64,000 nt of DNA from JACVRW01 sp963812915 (GTDB lineage Bacteria; Actinomycetota; Thermoleophilia; Solirubrobacterales; Thermoleophilaceae). The position numbers and the translations under genes were made by a program. Below the pieces are notes generated by a model that was not told the DNA's origin, searched no databases, and saw nothing but the letters and a program-made list of their open reading frames with translations. This document shows, in pieces, positions 58,043 to 64,000 of the stretch. Location of the stretch: assembly GCA_963812915.1 (NCBI GenBank), contig CAWEXB010000013.1:186001-250000 (forward strand). Reading direction: 5' to 3'. Within the stretch, counting starts at the first letter, position 1, and each line of letters begins with the position of its first letter.

Positions 58043-58465
58043 ATGGGCAAGTCTGCCGCGGTAAGCGCTGGTCAAGAGCAGCATCTGCGAGCTCTCGAGT
58101 ACGCCAACCGGGTACGCCTTGCCCGGGCTCGCATGAAGCGCAAGATCGCGGCCGGCGAGCTGCCGGCGGCGGAGGTGGTGCTGAGCTGCCCCTGGCAAGC
58201 GCACAGCATGTCGATCAGCGATCTGCTGATGAGCCAGAAGCGGTGGGGGCGCACCCGCTGCCGGAGGTTGCTGGTGTCGCTCAGCGTGCCCGAGAACAAG
58301 CAGGTGGGCACTCTCACGGAGCGCCAGCGGGTGGCGTTGGCGTCCATGCTGACGGCCAAGAATGCGCCGCCGGACGGCGAGGTGGGAGCTTCGGAGCCGC
58401 ATGCTCCCGAGGCGGCCGCGCGGACCTCGCTGACCCCGCGCGAGCGCGCGCTCACAGCGGCCTAG
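58043..58465 (+). CDS. mihF: Actinobacterial integration host factor (mIHF)
   Basis: 140 residues from an ATG after GGGGAGG. The mIHF core is clear: ANRVRLARARMKRKIAAGEL, PAAEVVLSCPWQAHSMSISD, LLMSQKRWGRTRCRRLLVSL, and PENKQVGTLTERQRVALASM, with a helix-two-turns-helix and DNA-contact Arg/Lys. The C-terminal 35 residues (an acidic/Ala tail) are longer than usual. It is a nucleoid protein, essential in mycobacteria. It supports actinobacterial origin for this window. Confidence 0.92.
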   Translation: MGKSAAVSAGQEQHLRALEYANRVRLARARMKRKIAAGELPAAEVVLSCPWQAHSMSISDLLMSQKRWGRTRCRRLLVSLSVPENKQVGTLTERQRVALASMLTAKNAPPDGEVGASEPHAPEAAARTSLTPRERALTAA

Positions 58466-58484
58466 CAGCAAAGGGTCGAGCGCT
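58466..58484. repeat. Half-copy fragment of the palindromic repeat (E)
   Basis: CAGCAAAGGGTCGAGCG just after the mIHF stop resembles the right half of copy A (CAACAAAGGGTCGAACG). No left arm is present. It lies between convergent genes like copies B and C. Confidence 0.4.
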
Positions 58485-58488
58485 TCCG

Positions 58489-58962
58489 TTACACCGGCCT
58501 TCGACCCAGTTCCTCGAGCGGCTCGTCGGCCGTCAGTCCCGGCTCGACGGTGGCCAGCTCGATGAGGTGCCCGTCGGGATCGCGAAGGTACAGCGACTTG
58601 AAGTAGGTGCGGTCCAGCACCTCGGTGCACGGAACGCCGCGCGAGATCAGGTAGTCGCGCCAGGCTCGGAGCTCCTCGTCCGATCCCACCGAGAGCGCGA
58701 AATGATGGGTCGAGCCGCGGCCCACGGTCCCCTCGTCGAGCTCCGCGTACTCGAGGCAAGTGACGAGCGTGCCGGGCCTGCCCTCCTCGTCGCCGAAGAA
58801 GAGGTGACGCGCGCCCCGGTCGTCCTCGTTCACCGTCTGCTTGACGACACGCATCCCGAGCAGGTTGCGATAGAACCCGACGGAGCGCTCCACGTCGCCA
58901 CAAATGATCGTGATGTGGTGCAGGCCAGCGATCCGCAGCCGCCGCTCGTTCACGGCGGGCAC
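58489..58962 (-). CDS. VOC-family (glyoxalase/ring-cleaving dioxygenase-like) protein
   Basis: 157 residues. IAGLHHITIICGDVERSVGF, YRNLLGMRVVKQTVNEDD, HLFFGDEEGRPGTLVTCLEY, THHFALSVGSDEELRAWRDY and YLRDPDGHLIELATVEPG follow the glyoxalase/type I dioxygenase pattern, with the metal ligands His (GLHHI), His (THHFAL) and Glu (HLIELA) all present. A single VOC unit probably works as a dimer. Substrate unknown. Confidence 0.8.
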   Translation of the reverse strand: MPAVNERRLRIAGLHHITIICGDVERSVGFYRNLLGMRVVKQTVNEDDRGARHLFFGDEEGRPGTLVTCLEYAELDEGTVGRGSTHHFALSVGSDEELRAWRDYLISRGVPCTEVLDRTYFKSLYLRDPDGHLIELATVEPGLTADEPLEELGRRPV

Positions 58963-58963
58963 G

Positions 58964-59368
58964 CTACCGGAAGCCCAACCCTCCAGAGCGTCGCTTGAAG
59001 ACCTCGCGCATGGCGTAGAAGGTGAGCGCGAACACCGCGGCCCCGAGGACCATGAGCACCCAGATCTTCACCGGTCCGAGCCCCAGCGCCACCGCGGTGA
59101 CGGCCGCGAAGGCCGCCACTCCGGCGAGAAGCGCCGAGTGCGAACGGTAGCCGGCCAGGTGGTCGCGGAGGGCCAGCTCGCCGCCTCCCAGCGAGGCGAT
59201 CGCGAGTCCCGCCACGAGCCGCTGCTCGCCCACGCCTCCGCTGAAGGCGCCCCAGAGGATCAGGACTATTCCGACCAGGATGACGAGCTCGCTGAGCGGG
59301 AAGCTCCCCCACGGCGCCGGCGGCCGTTCGCCGGACCGCCGCCGCGGCGTCGCCGGCGAACCCGCCAC
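58964..59368 (-). CDS. Membrane protein (hypothetical)
   Basis: 134 residues with four hydrophobic segments: LSELVILVGIVLILWGAF, RLVAGLAIASLGGGELAL, ALLAGVAAFAAVTAVALGLG and IWVLMVLGAAVFALTFYAM, a basic N-terminus (ATPRRRSGERPPAPWG) and a basic C-terminus. It begins 1 bp upstream of the VOC gene's territory on the same strand. No family recognised. Confidence 0.55.
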   Translation of the reverse strand: MAGSPATPRRRSGERPPAPWGSFPLSELVILVGIVLILWGAFSGGVGEQRLVAGLAIASLGGGELALRDHLAGYRSHSALLAGVAAFAAVTAVALGLGPVKIWVLMVLGAAVFALTFYAMREVFKRRSGGLGFR

Positions 59369-59447
59369 ATTCGTCCGTTCCCTGCCGCGCCGCGTCGCGC
59401 TCGGCGCGCGTCGAGCCCGCCGCCCGCTTGCGACTCCTACGCCCCAT

Positions 59448-59921
59448 TCAGTTCGGTAACGGGCAACCGGAGCTGATGACCACGCGCCACCAGCCCATGA
59501 GCATGCCGAGGAGGCCGAAGCGCGGCCGCACGTGCCATGTCCGGCAGCCGGGTTCGCCGATGTCCTCGCTCGCCACCCGGCGCCACTTGTGGCGCCGCGG
59601 CTCGAGCAGCATCTCCTCGATGAGGCGCCGGTTCTGCTCCTCCACGTAGGTTCGGTCGGACAGCGCGCGGCGGGAGTGCTGGACCCGCGCCACGAGGTCG
59701 TCGCGCAGCTCCTCGAGGTCGGCGAGCGACAGCAGGCGGGGGCCGCCGCGACCGGACACGGACCAGTCGAAGTCCTTGCGCGGCCAGGTGGAGCAGAACA
59801 GCTGCGACAGCTCTGCCTCGAGCTGGCCGACCTGACCCAGCAGCGTGCGCCGGGCCGCGCGCTCGTCCGGCAGCGTGCGCGGAGCGACGTGCTGGGTGGC
59901 TGGCGTCAGGAGGCCCGGCAC
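59448..59921 (-). CDS. Hypothetical protein
   Basis: 157 residues. A helical N-terminal half (RRTLLGQVGQLEAELSQLFC, LADLEELRDDLVARVQHSRR, YVEEQNRRLIEEMLLEPRRH) leads to WRRVASEDIGEPGCRTWHVR, then a hydrophobic GLLGMLMGWWRVVISSGCPL. Similar proteins with 'GCG.W.VRPR.GLLGMLMGWW' endings are, as I recall, common in Solirubrobacterales, without a known role. The stop lies 79 bp before the 59368 gene start. Confidence 0.6.
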   Translation of the reverse strand: MPGLLTPATQHVAPRTLPDERAARRTLLGQVGQLEAELSQLFCSTWPRKDFDWSVSGRGGPRLLSLADLEELRDDLVARVQHSRRALSDRTYVEEQNRRLIEEMLLEPRRHKWRRVASEDIGEPGCRTWHVRPRFGLLGMLMGWWRVVISSGCPLPN

Positions 59922-59927
59922 CGACTT

Positions 59928-60569
59928 TCAAGTGTAAAGGAGGACCTCGGCCGCGATCCAGAGCGCCTCCTCGACGCAGATGCGCGGCACTCCCTTGACG
60001 CAGAGCGCGCACAGCACCATCCGCTCCGTCTGGGGGGTGACCGCCGCGTCCTCGGCCACGTCGCCGAGCACGACGGCCACCGGCCGGCTCGGGTCGGCCA
60101 GGACGATCTGCCCCGCCGAGAGCGGGCGCTGAGGGCCGAGGATCTCGCCGGAGCGGGCGAGGCGCAGGCCCAGCTCCCGGTCCACGCGGTCGCCGTCCAG
60201 GGCGATCAGCGGGACGCCGGTCTCCCCGATGGCGATCGTGAGCGCGTCGTCGAGCAGGTTCTCGCTCCGAAGACCGCCATGCCTCAGCCGCTCGAGGGCG
60301 ATCGCCTCGACCGGCGTGCGCTCGCTGTCCGGGTCGATCCCGACCTGGCGTGAGAACACCCGGTACGCCCACGGGACCGGGTCCTGGCGCATGTGGATGA
60401 CCTTGCCGCCCGTGTAGCGGTCGGCCATGGCACGGAGGCGGATCTTCACCTCGCGGGGGCTGCGGCAGACCCGCGCGGCGATCGGCGCGTGCGTCAGGCC
60501 GAGCTCGGGAAACTCATCGGCCAGCGCGGTCTCGACCCAACCCTCGCGCATGTCGAGCTCGAGCTCCAT
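59928..60569 (-). CDS. B3/B4 tRNA-binding domain protein
   Basis: 213 residues. DEFPELGLTHAPIAARVCRS, PVPWAYRVFSRQVGIDPDSE, RTPVEAIALERLRHGGLRSE, NLLDDALTIAIGETGVPLIA and LADPSRPVAVVLGDVAEDAA give the B3/B4 domain of phenylalanyl-tRNA synthetase beta subunits, here as a free protein. Free-standing B3/4 proteins are thought to edit or bind tRNA or amino acids, and this is unproven here. It precedes the 59921 gene by 6 bp. Confidence 0.8.
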   Translation of the reverse strand: MELELDMREGWVETALADEFPELGLTHAPIAARVCRSPREVKIRLRAMADRYTGGKVIHMRQDPVPWAYRVFSRQVGIDPDSERTPVEAIALERLRHGGLRSENLLDDALTIAIGETGVPLIALDGDRVDRELGLRLARSGEILGPQRPLSAGQIVLADPSRPVAVVLGDVAEDAAVTPQTERMVLCALCVKGVPRICVEEALWIAAEVLLYT

Positions 60570-60578
60570 TGGTGCCGC

Positions 60579-61304
60579 CTAACTCGTGAGTCGCTCCGCG
60601 CCGCGGCGGAGCTGCTCCTCCGTCAGGTTGCCGAGCCTGGTCGTGGCAACCCGTCCCCCCGCGCGCACGAACATCGTGGTGGGGCAGCCCCCGACGCCGT
60701 AGAGGTTGACCACCTGCCCGTCCTGATCGATGCCCACCGGCTGGGTCCAGCGCCGCGCGCGCACGAGCCCCCGGACCTCTTCCCGCTCCTTCCGCGTGAA
60801 GTACACGGTGGCGAAGCGGACGTCCGGCACGCTCTCCCTCACCCGCTCGGTCCGGTCGACCTGTGGAAAGCAGTCGGCGCCCCGGTCGAACACGAACGTG
60901 AGGACGGCGGGTCGTCGCGTCAGATCGCAGCTCGTGAGGACATTCTCGCTGTGGATCTCGCAGGCCGGGCGCGGCCCCGAGCCCTTGGGGCAGGGCTTCC
61001 GCTGGCAGACGTTCGCGTCGCCTTCGAGATCGCTCGTGGCAAGCGGGACCGCGAAGTCCGGCACGCGCTCGCCCCTATTGAGCCCCAAGAGACCCTCGCC
61101 ACTGTTGGGGATCGTCTGGGCGAACAACAGAACGCCGAGGACCATCACCATGACGATCCCGACCGCCCAGGCGTACTTGTTGCCCGGGCGCGGCACCTCG
61201 GGACGCCCGCCAGGCTCGGGATGGGTGCGGTCGCGCTCGGCAAGCCGCTCGCCGACCGCGTGCCTTTCGTCGCCGCCGAGATCGTCGAAGCGGTCGCGGC
61301 TCAC
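60579..61304 (-). CDS. Membrane-anchored thioredoxin-fold (peroxiredoxin/TlpA-like) protein
   Basis: 241 residues from a GTG at 61304 that overlaps the MMPL stop (GTGA). One membrane anchor (YAWAVGIVMVMVLGVLLFAQ), then an extracytoplasmic AhpC/TlpA-like domain: VPDFAVPLATSDLEGDANVC, RPAVLTFVFDRGADCFPQVD, RFATVYFTRKEREEVRGLVR, VGIDQDGQVVNLYGVGGCPT with the cis-Pro. The redox site has one Cys (GADCFPQ) rather than CxxC. Extra Cys pairs in the insertion (NVCQRKPCPKG, RPACEIHSENVLTSCD) could be structural. It is probably a thiol reductase or peroxidase outside the membrane. Confidence 0.65.
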   Translation of the reverse strand: MSRDRFDDLGGDERHAVGERLAERDRTHPEPGGRPEVPRPGNKYAWAVGIVMVMVLGVLLFAQTIPNSGEGLLGLNRGERVPDFAVPLATSDLEGDANVCQRKPCPKGSGPRPACEIHSENVLTSCDLTRRPAVLTFVFDRGADCFPQVDRTERVRESVPDVRFATVYFTRKEREEVRGLVRARRWTQPVGIDQDGQVVNLYGVGGCPTTMFVRAGGRVATTRLGNLTEEQLRRGAERLTS

Positions 61305-63979
61305 GGCACGTCGGCGTGGGCGCGCCGTGGTCGCGAGCCGCGCAGCCCGCGCACCAGCGGCCGCGGGTCGAGGTCGCGCAGGCTGAACGGACCGTGCTCC
61401 TCCGCCCAGAGGAGCGCGGCCGGCAACACGAGCATGACGCCGATCAGGGAGACGCTGAGGTCCACGACCGCAACGATGCCGAAGTCGCGCAGCATGCGGA
61501 TGTCGGAGGCGATCAGGACGCCGAATCCGGCGATGGCGGTCGCACCCGAGGCGAGCACGGCCGCGCCGGTGGAGGCGTACGCCAACTCGATCGCCCGCGA
61601 CGGGCCGGCGCCCGCCACGCGCTCCTGGCTGTAGCGCGAGGAGAGCAGCACGCTGAACTCGGTCGAGATCGCGATCACCAGGGCGGCGAGGGTCACGGAC
61701 ATCGGATTGAGGTCGACCTCGAGCGGCCCGGGCAGGAGCCCGAGCAGGAACAGCACTCCGCCCGACCAGCCGGTGGCGAGCGCGATCGGAATGAGCGGCA
61801 CGGCCGCGGCGCGGGCCGAGCGGCGGACGGCGAGGAGGACGAGGAAGACGCCGACGAGCGCGGCGACCAGCGTGAGGGCGCGCCGCCATTGCGACGACAG
61901 CGCGCCGTTCGCCTCGGCGGCGAGCACCGGCAGCCCGACCACAGCGACCTCTACGCCGTCGGGCGGGTCGAGCCGGCGCTTGATGTCGTCCACCACGTCC
62001 TTCTGGCCCTCGAGCGGCATCAGGCGGATGCCGAAGGCGAGGTTGGCGGTCCGGCGGTCGCGGGTGACCACGCCCTGCGAGAAGTACGCCGGAACGGCGT
62101 CGAGCAGCCGGCGCACCTGGCCCTGCTGCTCGCCGGCCGTGCTGAAGAGGTCCGGGAGCGAGAGCGCCGGACAGAGCTCCGGCGGGTTCGTCTCCTGCCC
62201 GCAGCGCTTTCCCGGGCGGTAGCCGTGGGCCCGCAGGACGCGGTCCTGGAAGCGCGTCATCCACGCCACCACGGCCGGGTCGGTGATGTCGTCGGCGCGC
62301 ACCGTGACGTCGATCTCGCCGGAGACGCCGGTCTCCTCCTGGAGTGCGTTCACGTCCTTCAGCGCCCGGAGATCCTGGGGCACGAGCTCGCGGATGTCGG
62401 ACACGACCTCGCTCTGCGTGTCGAGGGCGAGGCCGACAACGGCCAGCGCGAGGCCGATGGCGAGCACTCGGCGTGGGCGCTGGAGCGCGAGCCCGAGCGC
62501 TCGCCAGCTGTGGTCGGCGAACCATTCGCGCAAGGCCCCCCACAGAGGCGGGGTCGGGCGTTTTCGCCCACGGGTAGCGCGCCTCCGCCGCGGTCGCTCG
62601 CCGCCGCCGAAGCGGGACAGCGCGGCGAACCCGGCACAGACCGCGCACGCCAACCCGAGGCCGATGCCCAGCACCAGCAGAGCCCCGAAGTCGCGCACCA
62701 TCGGGACCGGCGACAGGAGCAGGACGAGGAAGCCGACCGCGGTGGCGATCCCGGCGGTGAGGATCGTCGGACCGCCCGCGGCGGCGGCCGCCGCCGCGGC
62801 CTGGCGTCGCGACGGGGCCCCGCGGGCCAGCTCCTCGTCGAAGCGAGCGTGGAACTGGATCGCGTAGTCCACCGCGAGCCCGATGAGAACCGGCAGGACC
62901 GCGATCGAGGCCATCGTCAGGCTGCCCCCCGCGAGCGACAGCGCCCCGAAGGTCATCGCCGCGGCGGCCAGCGCAAGGGCCAGCGGGAGCAGGCGAAGGC
63001 GGGTGCGGAATACGAGCGCCAGCGTGGCCGCCATCACGAGCAGCGCGGCGCCGAGCAGAACGAAGATCGAGCGCTGTACGGCATCGGCCAGGCGCTCCGC
63101 GACCACCGGCACGCCGGTCACGATGTAGCGGGCGCCCTCGCGCGGCCTGAAGACCGGCTCGTTCGTGGCCTCCTCGATCAGGTCGATCGCGCGCCGGCGG
63201 TCCGCGTCGGTCAGGTTTGGCCGCATCCGGACCTGGATCAGCGCCGCGTTCTTCGACGGAAACAGGTACGCGAAGCGCGACTTCGGAACGCCGGGCTCCC
63301 CCGCCGCGCTGTCGAAGACGAGCGTGGAGACGAAGTCCGGGCTGTCGATGCGCGGGACGTCCGTGAGCCCGTAGCGGAGCGCGAGCCGCAGCACGTCGCC
63401 CTGGAACTGGGCGTTCACGGCGTCGGCGGCCGCGCGAGCGAGTCGTTCCTGCTCGGCGGGCGGGTCGCCGCGGCGCTCCGACAGCTTGCGCGCGGCGCCC
63501 GCCGCCCTCGTAGCCCGCCGCCGATTTGCCCGCTGGCGCTTCCTGAACTCGTCGGCGATCTGGTTCGCGGCCGTGTTGATGAACGTGCCGGGTCCGTAGA
63601 CCACCTTCGCCGGCCGCAGCTCGGCGATCTCGCGGCACACGCGCGGCAGGTTGCCGAGCCCCCGCGGGGTGTCCGGCACCCTGCCCGACAGGCAGCCCTC
63701 GAGCCGCAGCACGCGCCCGAGATCGGCCGTGAGCACCGTCCGGGTGAGCTCTCCCCGCACCAGCACCAGCACCGCCTCGTCGCCGAAGTCGCGCTTGAAG
63801 CGCTCGGTCGCCTCGAAGGTGCCGGAGTCGCGGTCCACGAGGGTGTCGGTGGCCGTGCTCGGCTCGAGACGCAGCGCCAGGACGGCCCCGGCGAGGGCGA
63901 GCACCGCGGTCGTCGCCAGGACGAGCAGCGGCCGCCGCGTGACCGCGCGCGCCACGCGGTCGAAGCCATTCCCCTTCAT
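61301..63979 (-). CDS. RND-superfamily exporter, MMPL/HpnN-like
   Basis: 892 residues, complete near the window edge. Twelve membrane segments in two halves, each with a large periplasmic loop. AVTRRPLLVLATTAVLALAG opens; RFKRDFGDEAVLVLVRG is typical; VLPVLIGLAVDYAIQFHARF and VIAISTEFSVLLSSRYSQER hold the proton-relay acidic residues of TM4 and TM10 (the second reads S-T-E-F). MMPL/HpnN transporters move lipids, hopanoids or glycolipids outward. A thioredoxin-fold gene is coupled at its 3' end. Substrate unknown. Confidence 0.85.
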   Translation of the reverse strand: MKGNGFDRVARAVTRRPLLVLATTAVLALAGAVLALRLEPSTATDTLVDRDSGTFEATERFKRDFGDEAVLVLVRGELTRTVLTADLGRVLRLEGCLSGRVPDTPRGLGNLPRVCREIAELRPAKVVYGPGTFINTAANQIADEFRKRQRANRRRATRAAGAARKLSERRGDPPAEQERLARAAADAVNAQFQGDVLRLALRYGLTDVPRIDSPDFVSTLVFDSAAGEPGVPKSRFAYLFPSKNAALIQVRMRPNLTDADRRRAIDLIEEATNEPVFRPREGARYIVTGVPVVAERLADAVQRSIFVLLGAALLVMAATLALVFRTRLRLLPLALALAAAAMTFGALSLAGGSLTMASIAVLPVLIGLAVDYAIQFHARFDEELARGAPSRRQAAAAAAAAGGPTILTAGIATAVGFLVLLLSPVPMVRDFGALLVLGIGLGLACAVCAGFAALSRFGGGERPRRRRATRGRKRPTPPLWGALREWFADHSWRALGLALQRPRRVLAIGLALAVVGLALDTQSEVVSDIRELVPQDLRALKDVNALQEETGVSGEIDVTVRADDITDPAVVAWMTRFQDRVLRAHGYRPGKRCGQETNPPELCPALSLPDLFSTAGEQQGQVRRLLDAVPAYFSQGVVTRDRRTANLAFGIRLMPLEGQKDVVDDIKRRLDPPDGVEVAVVGLPVLAAEANGALSSQWRRALTLVAALVGVFLVLLAVRRSARAAAVPLIPIALATGWSGGVLFLLGLLPGPLEVDLNPMSVTLAALVIAISTEFSVLLSSRYSQERVAGAGPSRAIELAYASTGAAVLASGATAIAGFGVLIASDIRMLRDFGIVAVVDLSVSLIGVMLVLPAALLWAEEHGPFSLRDLDPRPLVRGLRGSRPRRAHADVP

Positions 63980-64000
63980 CGAGGCCAGCTTAGGCTTTCA

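Noticed and set aside
1..64000. CRISPR array, tRNA or rRNA genes, prophage or secretion-system clusters
   Set aside because: No regularly spaced repeats, cloverleaf 3' ends with the usual TpsiC words, or rRNA cores were seen. Gene content is otherwise ordinary chromosomal.

Overview
This 64 kb window is a dense, very GC-rich chromosome segment of an actinobacterium. It contains an actinobacterial-type integration host factor (mIHF), GTG and TTG starts, frequent 1-20 bp gene overlaps, a MerR-type adenylate-cyclase regulatory protein, DUF2203, CHRD, CGNR and DUF455-like families, and long-chain acyl-CoA metabolism. The overall style is closest to Thermoleophilia (Solirubrobacterales/Gaiellales-like soil lineages). 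That placement is an inference from gene content, because no rRNA or tRNA gene is present.

Layout. 1-4 kb: partial cyclase regulator, a two-domain acyl-CoA reductase-like SDR, SCP2 protein and two coiled-coil proteins. 4-8 kb: a large secreted murein hydrolase and a lineage-specific gene. 7.8-12.7 kb: beta-oxidation block (split/permuted HADH plus enoyl-CoA hydratase, acyl-CoA dehydrogenase), a sirtuin, and a PadR/SRPBCC pair. 12.8-16 kb: small proteins, a VOC protein, a CHRD protein and a large gene-free hairpin-rich interval. 16-22.6 kb: ATP-grasp/diiron pair, Cax antiporter, ClpP diverging from an SRPBCC-ArsR pair across two palindromic operators, and TerC. 22.6-30.9 kb: aldo/keto reductase, lipoprotein, C5-epimerase, ArsA-like ATPase, sulfatase-fold enzyme, an EVE remnant and DUF2203. 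31-40.6 kb: flavoprotein oxidase, MFS exporter, citrate synthase, MOSC, O-methyltransferase, DsbA-like, EamA and LysR genes. 40.7-45.7 kb: MoxR/VWA pair, then a TPP riboswitch controlling a ThiZ-ThiX-ThiY-type precursor ABC transporter, and MsrB. 46-50.8 kb: AlkA-like glycosylase, a GNAT-fold protein divergent from an alpha-oxoamine synthase, and a sorbosone dehydrogenase-like lipoprotein. 50.8-58.5 kb: an insertion element, an endonuclease V-like protein, EamA, AzlCD with an Lrp regulator, CGNR regulator, pyruvate kinase and mIHF. 58.5-64 kb: VOC protein, small proteins, B3/B4-domain protein, thioredoxin-like protein and an RND/MMPL exporter.

Non-coding structure is the most unusual part. 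A palindromic repeat (core arms CGCGTTCGACCTT / AAGGTCGAACGCG) recurs in four intergenic regions with a shared downstream ACCCAGCCC tail. One copy has been split by a 1,013 bp element with long inverted repeats and an 8 bp target duplication. A separate 157 bp MITE-like hairpin flanked by CTAG supplies the stop codon of the MFS gene.

Several otherwise intact genes carry single-base frameshifts, most of them explained by one extra base. This looks more like assembly or sequencing indels than gene decay, so frameshifted genes are annotated here as one CDS across the shift.
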